Shown one piece after another: positions 51,717 through 59,239 of a DNA stretch of 64,000 nt; position 1 is the stretch's first letter, and each line of letters opens with the position of its first letter. The stretch lies in contig NZ_JALPTB010000034.1 of NCBI RefSeq assembly GCF_023218075.1, forward strand, positions 1 to 64,000, read 5' to 3'. This DNA is from Rhodococcus sp. HM1 (lineage in GTDB: Bacteria > Actinomycetota > Actinomycetes > Mycobacteriales > Mycobacteriaceae). The notes below the pieces were generated by a model. The model ran no database searches. It was not told the DNA's origin and worked only from the letters and a program-made list of their open reading frames with translations. The position numbers and the translations under genes are program-made.

Positions 51717-52897
51717 GCCTTGGCGCCGGCGTTCTTCCGGCGCTCCTCCGCCATCGCGGCGGCATCGCTCATGATCATCTTGTGGAACACCTGTCCCGGA
51801 AGCTCGTTCCGCCCGTAGATCAGTTCGTCCACCTGCCCGTGCGAGACATTGTCGGCGATGGTCTTGGTCACGAACCAGTCCTCCGCGTGGAGCGTCTCCA
51901 TGAGCAGTTCCCAGTTCTTCTCCAGGACCCGCTTCTCACGAGGAGTGGTGGGCTCGGACGGCGAGAGCAGCCGGATCGTGCAGTACGACACGTTGGGATC
52001 GTCCACGTCGGGGACGATGGTCCAGATCTCGAAGTGGTTCGGCTCGGTGACGAGCATCGTGCCGGGATAGATCGTGTAGTTGGCGAGCGAGTAGTCGCGC
52101 ACGTCGAACGAATCCGGATCGGCGTCGCGTACGTCGGTAATCGACCTGCGCGCCACCACGATTCGCCACGAACGGTCGACGAGATCGAACGCGGTGATGT
52201 TGCCCTCGAGGTAGTTGCACACCGTCTTGGTGTGCAACTGGCACAGGTGGTACGAGTCCTGCACCCCGTCCACCGCGATCTTCCAGTTCATGTCGAGCTT
52301 CCAGGTCTCCTTGCGGACCTGGAACGAGTCCCCGATACCGGTATCCGCGACCTCGGCGTCGTGCTTGTCTCCGAGTACCTGGGCGATGTCCAGGTCGGCC
52401 CCGACCGTCGGCACGACCCAGACGAGACCGTGCCGCACCTCGCACGGAAACTCCACCAGACCGTATTGCGAGCGATCCATCCCCTCGAAGCCCTCGGCGT
52501 GCGGCAGGCCGCGCAGCGAACCGTCTCGGCCGTACGCCCACTTGTGATAGGGGCAGCTGAAGATGCGCTTGCATCCCGAATCGTCGAACTCGACCTTGGC
52601 TCCGCGGTGCCGGCACACGTTGGAGAACGCCTTGACGCTGCCGTCGGACTGCCTGACCACCAGCAACGGCGTGCCGATGAGGTCGGTGGTGATGAAGTCG
52701 CCCGGCTGCTTCAGCTCGTCGACGTGCGCCACGATGTGCGGAAACCGACGCACGACGTCGCGTTCGAGGCTTGCCAGCTCGGGGTCGTTGAACACGGAGA
52801 AGGGCACATGCAACAGGTCGTCCGCGTAGTCGGTGGTGTTGTTGTCCTTGTGCGCGATCAAGCGCCGAGTGAGTTCGATCTTGTCTTCACGCTGCAT
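51713..52897 (-). CDS. Rieske non-haem iron oxygenase, catalytic subunit 2
   Basis: A 394-residue alpha-type oxygenase. The Rieske ligands lie in CRHRGAKVEFDD and CPYHKWAYG (CxH ... CxxH); the mononuclear iron site lies in DGVQDSYHLCQLH (two His) with Asp before. ATG 52897 has GAGGA 5 nt upstream; starting at 52915 would put the start inside the operator. It is first gene of the operon with crotonase, thioesterase and CoA-transferase. It has no reductase of its own, so it may share the one at 12048-13010. It is related to the first Rieske enzyme in domain lengths and in the C-terminal YGRNELPGQVFHK stretch. Confidence 0.92.
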   Translation of the reverse strand: MQREDKIELTRRLIAHKDNNTTDYADDLLHVPFSVFNDPELASLERDVVRRFPHIVAHVDELKQPGDFITTDLIGTPLLVVRQSDGSVKAFSNVCRHRGAKVEFDDSGCKRIFSCPYHKWAYGRDGSLRGLPHAEGFEGMDRSQYGLVEFPCEVRHGLVWVVPTVGADLDIAQVLGDKHDAEVADTGIGDSFQVRKETWKLDMNWKIAVDGVQDSYHLCQLHTKTVCNYLEGNITAFDLVDRSWRIVVARRSITDVRDADPDSFDVRDYSLANYTIYPGTMLVTEPNHFEIWTIVPDVDDPNVSYCTIRLLSPSEPTTPREKRVLEKNWELLMETLHAEDWFVTKTIADNVSHGQVDELIYGRNELPGQVFHKMIMSDAAAMAEERRKNAGAKA

Positions 52898-52914
52898 GTC
52901 CTCAGGATGGCACA

Positions 52915-52947
52915 TGAGACATCAGGCGTCTAGTGTCTCAGTGAGAC
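52915..52947. promoter_or_regulatory. TGAGAC operator between the Rieske operon and its TetR gene
   Basis: Three TGAGAC half-sites occur in 33 bp. TGAGACA (52915-52921) and TGTCTCA (52934-52940) form a palindrome with 12 bp between; GTCTCA-G-TGAGAC (52935-52947) forms a second perfect one. This is a likely site of TetR binding controlling both directions. Confidence 0.65.
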
Positions 52948-52957
52948 TACTCGGCGG

Positions 52958-52970
52958 TATTGTTCATGCG
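52958..52970 (+). promoter_or_regulatory. -10 element of the TetR 3 gene, apparently leaderless
   Basis: TATTGT at 52958-52963 ends 6 bp before the GTG start at 52970. Transcription would begin at or next to the start codon. No ribosome site is present, which fits a leaderless mRNA. The -35 region falls inside the TGAGAC operator. Confidence 0.4.
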
Positions 52971-53569
52971 TGGCACAGAAGACCGATGCAGAGACCGTGG
53001 ACGTCACCGCGGCGATCCTCGTCGCTGCCGAATCGTGCTTCGAGCGGTTCGGCATCACGAAGACGACCATGGCCGATGTGGCCCGGGCAGCGAACATCTC
53101 CCGGGCGACGCTCTACCGATACTTCTCGGACCGCGAAGCGCTCATCATGGCCTCGATCGTCCGCCGCGCACGCATGAACATGGAGCCGTGGCGAGCTCGC
53201 ATCCGGGAGTACCCGACCTTCGGCGAACGCATCGTGGAGGGCCTCTGCGCCAACATCCGTCGAGGCATTCGAGATCCGATGATCCACCTGCTCGTGTCTC
53301 CCGCCGAGGCCACGCTCGCCAACACGCTGCTCGCGACGTCCGGCAAGGCCGTCGAGCTGACCCGCGAGCTGTGGGAGCCGATCCTCACCGAGGCACAGGA
53401 GTCCGGCGAGTTGCGCACGGACATCGATCTGGACCTGCTGTGCGAATGGCTGTCCGAGCTCGAGATGAACTACATCAGTGCCCTCGGCGCCGATGCCGGC
53501 TCGCTGGACCGGCTGCGGGACAAGCTCCGCATGTTCGTGGTTCCCGCCCTGGTGGCACCAGGGCGCTGA
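52970..53569 (+). CDS. TetR-family transcriptional regulator 3
   Basis: A 199-residue TetR protein with HTH segment TTMADVARAANISRATLYRYF. It belongs to the same subfamily as the TetRs at 3806 and 7269 (SRxTxYRYF..DR, HLLVSPAEA, LTRELWEPILTEAQE) but is more diverged. It is encoded divergently from the Rieske operon across the TGAGAC operator, the classic layout for a local, self-regulated repressor. The start codon is GTG with no ribosome site, probably leaderless. The ligand is probably the substrate or first CoA ester of that operon. Confidence 0.88.
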   Translation: MAQKTDAETVDVTAAILVAAESCFERFGITKTTMADVARAANISRATLYRYFSDREALIMASIVRRARMNMEPWRARIREYPTFGERIVEGLCANIRRGIRDPMIHLLVSPAEATLANTLLATSGKAVELTRELWEPILTEAQESGELRTDIDLDLLCEWLSELEMNYISALGADAGSLDRLRDKLRMFVVPALVAPGR

Positions 53570-53641
53570 CACTGGATCACCGACAATGCTGGGTCGCCGA
53601 TCCCGCACGGAGGTCCTGCAACATGCGGGACCGTGGGATTC

Positions 53642-54205
53642 ATGAACGCATTCGACCTGAACCACTCGCTGCGTGAGCAGTGGGAATTCCACTGGAACCA
53701 TCAGATCCGAGCCAGGCTCGATGGCCTCACCGACGACGAGTACTTCTGGTCCCCGGTACCCGATGCGTGGAGCGTGCGACCGCGGGGCACGTCGACGGCG
53801 CAGATTCAGGCGGGATCGGGTGACTTCACCATCGACTTCGCCTTCCCCGAGCCCGTGCCGGCACCGTTCACGACGATCGCGTGGCGGCTCGGCCACGTCA
53901 TCGTCGGGGTGCTCGCCGTCCGCAACGCGGCGCACTTCGGTGCCGCACCGGCGTCGTACGAATCGTGGGAGTACGCCGGCGACGCCGCCACCGCGCTCGA
54001 CCAGCTCGAAACGCAGCTCGACGTGTGGCTCGCCGGCGTCCGGGATCTCGGCAACGACGGGTTACTGGTCCCCGTTGGCGACAAGGAACCGTATCCGGAG
54101 CTGACGAGGGCGGATCTGGTGCTTCACATCCACCGCGAGCTGATCCATCACTTGTCGGAAGTCTCGCTGCTGCGCGACCTGCATACGCACACGCATCGCT
54201 CCTGA
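53642..54205 (+). CDS. DinB-like metal-binding protein
   Basis: A 187-residue helical-bundle protein of the DinB/MST-like group. It has a QWEFHWNHQIRARLDGLTDDEYFWSPVPDAWSVR opening typical of DinB_2 proteins, HVIVGVL in the second helix, and a C-terminal HIHRELIHHLSEVSLLRDL with the expected His ligands. Such proteins in actinobacteria may be thiol (mycothiol) dependent transferases, but most are uncharacterised. The start is ATG 53642; GTG 53633 in the same frame is an alternative. It is not obviously linked to its neighbours. Confidence 0.8.
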   Translation: MNAFDLNHSLREQWEFHWNHQIRARLDGLTDDEYFWSPVPDAWSVRPRGTSTAQIQAGSGDFTIDFAFPEPVPAPFTTIAWRLGHVIVGVLAVRNAAHFGAAPASYESWEYAGDAATALDQLETQLDVWLAGVRDLGNDGLLVPVGDKEPYPELTRADLVLHIHRELIHHLSEVSLLRDLHTHTHRS

Positions 54206-54365
54206 GCCGGGGTCAGAGTGACCATGTGGGCTCGGTCCGATCCACGACTCGAGTCGGAATCCGCCCACACTGTAGCGTGAGCGAATCCGCACTCGCCCGC
54301 GTAGATCGTCGGGCGGCCGCGCACGAATCGCTGTGCGGCTGTCCGGCCGGCGCGCGAACCCCGCC

Positions 54366-57300
54366 CTACGAAGGCACTACACCGGCCGCGCGATATACCG
54401 TCCGCTCCCCCGGCGCGGAGATCTCGTCGACAACCCCCTTGGCGACGAGGTCCTCCAGCACCGCAAGCACGATCGTCCAGTCCACATCGAGCCTGCCCGC
54501 GAGTTCGACGACCGGATGCGACTCGTTCCCGAGTGCATCCACGATCAGTTCGGCGAGCCGCGCCGACACCGCCATCGCAGGCGAAGCAGCGAGTCCGGGG
54601 AGCTCGAGGGACGAAATCTCGACCATCGGAATCGGCTCGGTGATCGCAGAGTCGACACCCGGTGCCGGAATGACTTGGGTCTCAGCAAGGTTGGGCGTGA
54701 TACCCCGCCGCTCGAGCTCGCCCCACAGGCCCGCCATCGACGCGACCGAATCGAAGTAGTAGTCGGATTCGCGGATCCGCCAGAACCTCCACCCGGACCG
54801 TTGCAGTTCACGTTCCCGTTCGAGCTCGGCGCGCTGCCGGTCGGGGCCGGCATGCCAACGATCGCCGTCGCACGCGACCGCCAGCCTGCCTGCTGAACCG
54901 GTCACCACCAGATCGATGAAGTGGCCGTTGACCTCGACCTGCGGGTTCACGTGATATCCGCGAGCAACGATGTCGAGGAAGACCTCCTGCTCGAAGAGGC
55001 TGCCGAACGCCTCGTGCCGCTCGTCGCGTGTCACGCCCTCCGGCATCGGCGCGGCGGGTGTCGGGGACGTCGACTGCATGTAGGAGAGCAGCGAATGCCG
55101 CAGGTCCGTCGGCCGCAGCGTATCGACCGTCCGCGAATGGAACAACCACAGCTGGTCCTGCGCCCGCGACGCGGCAACGTTGAACCGCCGCTGGTATTCG
55201 GTCCGCGTCATCGCCGCGATGTTCTGTTCGGGTGCGACGACCATCGACAGGAACACCACGTTCCGCTCGTCGCCCTGGAAATCCGGGGGCGTGCCGACGC
55301 GGAGCCGGCATTCCTCCCACTGCTCCGGGGTGAGCCTGTCCAGCAGTTCGTTCTGGATGACGTCGACCTGCGACTGTCCCTGCAGAACCACCACACCGAA
55401 CGTCTTCCCGTCATAGGCCTCGTCCTCGAGGCACTGCACGAGCGTGTCGACGAGGGCACGTGCCTCGACGCGGTTCGTCAGCGACGAATTCTGCCCGGTC
55501 ACGAAGCCGTCTTCGACGAAGGTGGTGCGCAGCGGCGGCAACCGGTCGGACCCGAACTGCCGCACCGGAACCAGCGGGTCGTCCGCATAGAACTGGTCGC
55601 TGGACCAGGCGATGATCTCGGGCATGGACCGGAAATGCTCCCGCAGCCGGACGACGCTCCCGAATCGCGATCGCAGCAGCGAGAACATGCTCGACCGCGG
55701 AGTGAAACTGTCCCGCAGATAGTTCGGGATGTCCGGCAGGTAGGAGTCGAGACGACTGAACACACCGTCGAGCGCACCCAGCGACACCGCACTCGGCGCA
55801 CACTGCTTGTCGTCGCCGACCACGATGACACGCGGCGCCAGCCACAGCAGGAACAGGCTGCTGATGTCGGCCTGGCTCGCCTCGTCGACGATGACGACGT
55901 CGAACGAATTCTGTTCCGGCGGAATCGAAGCCAGCACCTGTTGCAGCGGCATCACCCACGCGGGCACCGCGCCCTGCGCGACCTGCATGGCCTCACGTGC
56001 CGCGGCACGATAGCGCTCGGCGTACCTGCCGGTGCCCTTGCCGATGCTCGCCACGTGGTCGCGGTACGAATGCAGCGCCTGGACCTGCTCGGCGGTCGTG
56101 CGATCGAGACACGCGCTCCACGCCTTCTCCGCGGCGAGCTGCGCGGTGAGCCGCGCGATGTCCTGCTCGACTTCATCGAGGTCACGGTCGAGCTGCAGGT
56201 CGTCGCGGTTCTCGTGATGGTCTCGCACCCATTCCTCGGCGCGACGCCACGCCCACGCGTTCTCGATGTCGGCGAGGCGGGCAGGCCATGGCGGTTCCGA
56301 AGGACCGTTCCCGAGAGCGTGCGCGAGAGCCGGTGCGGCGTCGGTCAATCGCGCGTGCAGGGAGACGAGGTCCAGTTCCTCGCGGTGTTCGCCGGCGGCA
56401 CGGTCCCACGCGTCCAGAGCCGCGTTGATGCCGTCCAGGTCCGCGTCGTGGAAGGCCCGGGCCAGGGCACGTCCCTCGGGTGACGCACCCCCCGAAATCT
56501 CACCCCGCACATACATGCCGATCGATTCGAGCCAGGCCTTGCTCGCCTCGGCGGTCCCGGCCGCGGCGATGGCCCGCGCCGACTGCGCAACGGACCGTGC
56601 CTGTTCGACGTTCGCGATCCGCGGCGCACCGGGGTTGATCTCCCGCAGCGCCGACTCGACGTCCCGTGCCCGGGCGACGAGGTCGGCGACGATGACGCGG
56701 TCCCTGTCGATGAAGGCCAGCGCGCCGACGGCACGGCTGCGCGGCTCGTCGAGCGGGATGTCGATACCGAGATCGCGGAGGGCGATTCCCACCACCCGGA
56801 CCGCGTCGAGCGCGCGTAGGTGTTCGGCGACGATCCGGGCCGTCTGGGCGGTGGTGGCCGCGACGCCGTCGACGGTCGCGAGCTCACCGAGTTCCTCCAC
56901 CGCGGATTGCTCGTCGCTCCTGCGGAATCGGGTGAAACCGCTGCGCCACGTGTCGCCCGCTTCCAGCTTGTTCGCCAGCGCGTCGTAGGCCTCGAAGGCA
57001 CGCTGCCCCGTCACCGGTGTCTCCACCGTGTGGGCGCCGACGAACCGGTCGGCCTCCTGCGCTGCCTGCACGAGTTTCGCGAACTCGGCGGCCTTTCCCC
57101 ACAGATGCTGCGCCTGCCCGGACAGGACGTCGTCGGCGAGGCGCTGGAATCGCGGATCGAGCCGTTCCGCATCCTGCAGGGCCCCCTGCAGTTGCCGGCA
57201 GAGTTCGTTGATGCGGGCGAGCGCCTCGGGTGACGCGCCCTCGAGAACCCACAGAAGTCCCGACGCGTGACCCTCCGTCGCCTCGGACGGTGCCTGGGCG

Positions 57301-59030
57301 ACCGCGTTGCACGCGTACTGCAGCTCGCGCTGGGTGGGAAGGCTCAGTTCCGGGAAGACCTGGAATCGGCGCCGCGCGCGGTCGACGTTCGACCGCTGGT
57401 GGAGCATGAGGAGGATCTGGAATTCCTCGGGGGTCAGCGGTGGGGTGTCGGTGAGGAGCGGGCCGGGCAGCCATCCGTACCGCGTTTCCTGTGCCCGGAC
57501 GCGCCGGACGATCGACGCGACGGTCCCGCCGTAGCCGGCCGAGACCTCGGGGTGGACGACCGTCTCTTCCGCGCGGCTCTGCCGGATCTGTTCCGTCAGC
57601 ATCGCTCGACGGTTCAGTGCCTCGTCGCGTTGCGCGGTGAGGTCACCGATGCGCTGCGCCGCGCGCCGTGGGTTGAATTGTGCTTTGCGCGTGGCGATCC
57701 CGCTGATGCTGTGGGTGAGCTCCTCGGACCCGCCCCGCGCCGTGTCGGTCACCGACACGCACAGTTCCTGCAGTTCGGGCGGGAGCATGCCGCGGAGCAC
57801 GCGCAGTGCCTGCGCCTTCTCACTCGTGACCAGCACGCGCTGGCCGCGAGCCAGCAGGGCGGACATGAGGTTGGCGATGGTGTGGGTCTTGCCGGTGCCG
57901 GGCGGGCCTTCGACCACGACGCCGATGTCGCCGGTGAACCGGTCGATGATGTCGCGCTGCTCCTCGTTCGCGGGCAGCGGGAACAGCGGATCGTCGGCGA
58001 GCAGGGCGGACGGGGTGGCTGCGCGAGCACCGTCTGCGGCGGCGATGCGGTCGAGCCATGCGACGCGGTCGGCCGGTTCGATCGTCTCGACGAGCTGCGC
58101 CAGGCCGAGCGGCACGGGGTTCGACTCGTCGGCGGCAGCCCTGATCATGCGGTCGTAGTACTCGACGAGCGCATAGGCACCGCGCTTGCGCAGCACCAGG
58201 GCGGGTGAGGGCGTCAGGAACGCCTCGGGTGACGGCGCCTCCTCGGCACGATCGACGACGTCGACTCGGACGGTGAGCGCACGATCGGCCCACTCCTTGA
58301 AGAACGCCCGGGTCGCGGGGTCGACGGGCGACGCGACCTGCAGGGCGAGGGATTCGTGCAGGTTGCGGGTACTGGACGGGTCGAACACCTCCAGCCCGGT
58401 GAGGAGCTGGGTGTCCTCGAGCGACGGGCCGGCGTCGGAGTTCAACCGGACGAACAGGTCGCCCGACTCCGCGTCGCGCTCGACGAGGGCGGACTGCGTG
58501 ATGAGGTGGGTGCACACCCGCTCCCCCGCCACACCAGTGGAGAGCTGCAGCAATCCCGATGCGACGACGAGCTCCAGCGATTCCGGTTGGCCTTCGAGGT
58601 CGAGCATCGCGCGCTGCAGGAACGTGTAGATCTGCGACTCGGCGCGGCGTTCGCGGTCGGCAGCCGCCCACGCCCGCCACTGCGCGAGCCAGGTGTCGAA
58701 GCCGCCGGTGTCCCCCGGGGTCCGCGGGTGGAGCGCCGGTTCGACGCTGGAGTCGTCGATCGACCCCTGCACGTACCTCGCGAAAAGCTCGGGAAGTTGC
58801 GGAGGCGGCTCCTCGAGGCGACCGCGCGGAACGCGGAGGACGACGTCGCCCGCTGCGGCATCCGCACGGAGACTCACCTCGTCGAGAGGCATCACGGCAC
58901 GGTGCTTTCCCAGGACCCGGACGGGCGCGCTGCGCGCTTCGACGAGCTCGGACAAGAAGGTGAGCAGGCGTTGCACGCGATCCCTCAGCTGGGGATCGCT
59001 CTCCCTCGACTCGACACCCACTGCACTCAC
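54366..59030 (-). CDS. Giant superfamily 1 helicase with C-terminal Vsr/DUF559-like nuclease domain
   Basis: A 1554-residue protein. Walker A GPPGTGKT lies at 375-382, Walker B VIVDEASQAD near 1049, motif III VVGDDKQ near 1070 and motif VI RRFNVAASRAQDQ near 1280; about 650 residues of helical insert separate motifs I and II. This is the AAA_11/AAA_12 (COG1112, Upf1-like) helicase layout. A PD-(D/E)xK-like domain of Vsr/DUF559 type follows (FIDLVV Asp1373, then CDGDRWH from Cys1387), then a winged-helix-like tail. Such helicase-nuclease fusions occur in defence loci, but a role here is inference. The GTG start has weak GCAGG. The gene is monocistronic and divergent from GH3. Confidence 0.85.
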   Translation of the reverse strand: MSAVGVESRESDPQLRDRVQRLLTFLSELVEARSAPVRVLGKHRAVMPLDEVSLRADAAAGDVVLRVPRGRLEEPPPQLPELFARYVQGSIDDSSVEPALHPRTPGDTGGFDTWLAQWRAWAAADRERRAESQIYTFLQRAMLDLEGQPESLELVVASGLLQLSTGVAGERVCTHLITQSALVERDAESGDLFVRLNSDAGPSLEDTQLLTGLEVFDPSSTRNLHESLALQVASPVDPATRAFFKEWADRALTVRVDVVDRAEEAPSPEAFLTPSPALVLRKRGAYALVEYYDRMIRAAADESNPVPLGLAQLVETIEPADRVAWLDRIAAADGARAATPSALLADDPLFPLPANEEQRDIIDRFTGDIGVVVEGPPGTGKTHTIANLMSALLARGQRVLVTSEKAQALRVLRGMLPPELQELCVSVTDTARGGSEELTHSISGIATRKAQFNPRRAAQRIGDLTAQRDEALNRRAMLTEQIRQSRAEETVVHPEVSAGYGGTVASIVRRVRAQETRYGWLPGPLLTDTPPLTPEEFQILLMLHQRSNVDRARRRFQVFPELSLPTQRELQYACNAVAQAPSEATEGHASGLLWVLEGASPEALARINELCRQLQGALQDAERLDPRFQRLADDVLSGQAQHLWGKAAEFAKLVQAAQEADRFVGAHTVETPVTGQRAFEAYDALANKLEAGDTWRSGFTRFRRSDEQSAVEELGELATVDGVAATTAQTARIVAEHLRALDAVRVVGIALRDLGIDIPLDEPRSRAVGALAFIDRDRVIVADLVARARDVESALREINPGAPRIANVEQARSVAQSARAIAAAGTAEASKAWLESIGMYVRGEISGGASPEGRALARAFHDADLDGINAALDAWDRAAGEHREELDLVSLHARLTDAAPALAHALGNGPSEPPWPARLADIENAWAWRRAEEWVRDHHENRDDLQLDRDLDEVEQDIARLTAQLAAEKAWSACLDRTTAEQVQALHSYRDHVASIGKGTGRYAERYRAAAREAMQVAQGAVPAWVMPLQQVLASIPPEQNSFDVVIVDEASQADISSLFLLWLAPRVIVVGDDKQCAPSAVSLGALDGVFSRLDSYLPDIPNYLRDSFTPRSSMFSLLRSRFGSVVRLREHFRSMPEIIAWSSDQFYADDPLVPVRQFGSDRLPPLRTTFVEDGFVTGQNSSLTNRVEARALVDTLVQCLEDEAYDGKTFGVVVLQGQSQVDVIQNELLDRLTPEQWEECRLRVGTPPDFQGDERNVVFLSMVVAPEQNIAAMTRTEYQRRFNVAASRAQDQLWLFHSRTVDTLRPTDLRHSLLSYMQSTSPTPAAPMPEGVTRDERHEAFGSLFEQEVFLDIVARGYHVNPQVEVNGHFIDLVVTGSAGRLAVACDGDRWHAGPDRQRAELERERELQRSGWRFWRIRESDYYFDSVASMAGLWGELERRGITPNLAETQVIPAPGVDSAITEPIPMVEISSLELPGLAASPAMAVSARLAELIVDALGNESHPVVELAGRLDVDWTIVLAVLEDLVAKGVVDEISAPGERTVYRAAGVVPS

Positions 59031-59138
59031 CCTGCTTCCACCCGTCTGACGGAAACGGGCAGTACCACCTTAGGAACTGTCGCCGACATCTTCATGTCCG
59101 GTCCCCCTTCGAATCCCCTCACCGAAATGACAGAATCC

Positions 59139-59153
59139 CACGTCCGGAACGTG
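59139..59153. promoter_or_regulatory. Palindrome in the helicase/GH3 divergent region
   Basis: CACGTCCGGAACGTG, arms CACGT and ACGTG, located 87 bp before the GH3 start and about 110 bp before the helicase start. It is a possible repressor site, though no local regulator gene is present. Confidence 0.3.
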
Positions 59154-59239
59154 CGCGGCTGAACACCCGGCGAGCAACCTCCACGATCCCGGCCACTCCC
59201 GGCGTTACGGTACGAAACAAGCCCGACCCGAGGAGAAGC

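Noticed and set aside
54206-54365. Gap between the DinB-like gene and the helicase gene
   Set aside because: Searched for a terminator, small gene or repeat; only weak short inverted repeats were seen, so nothing is annotated.
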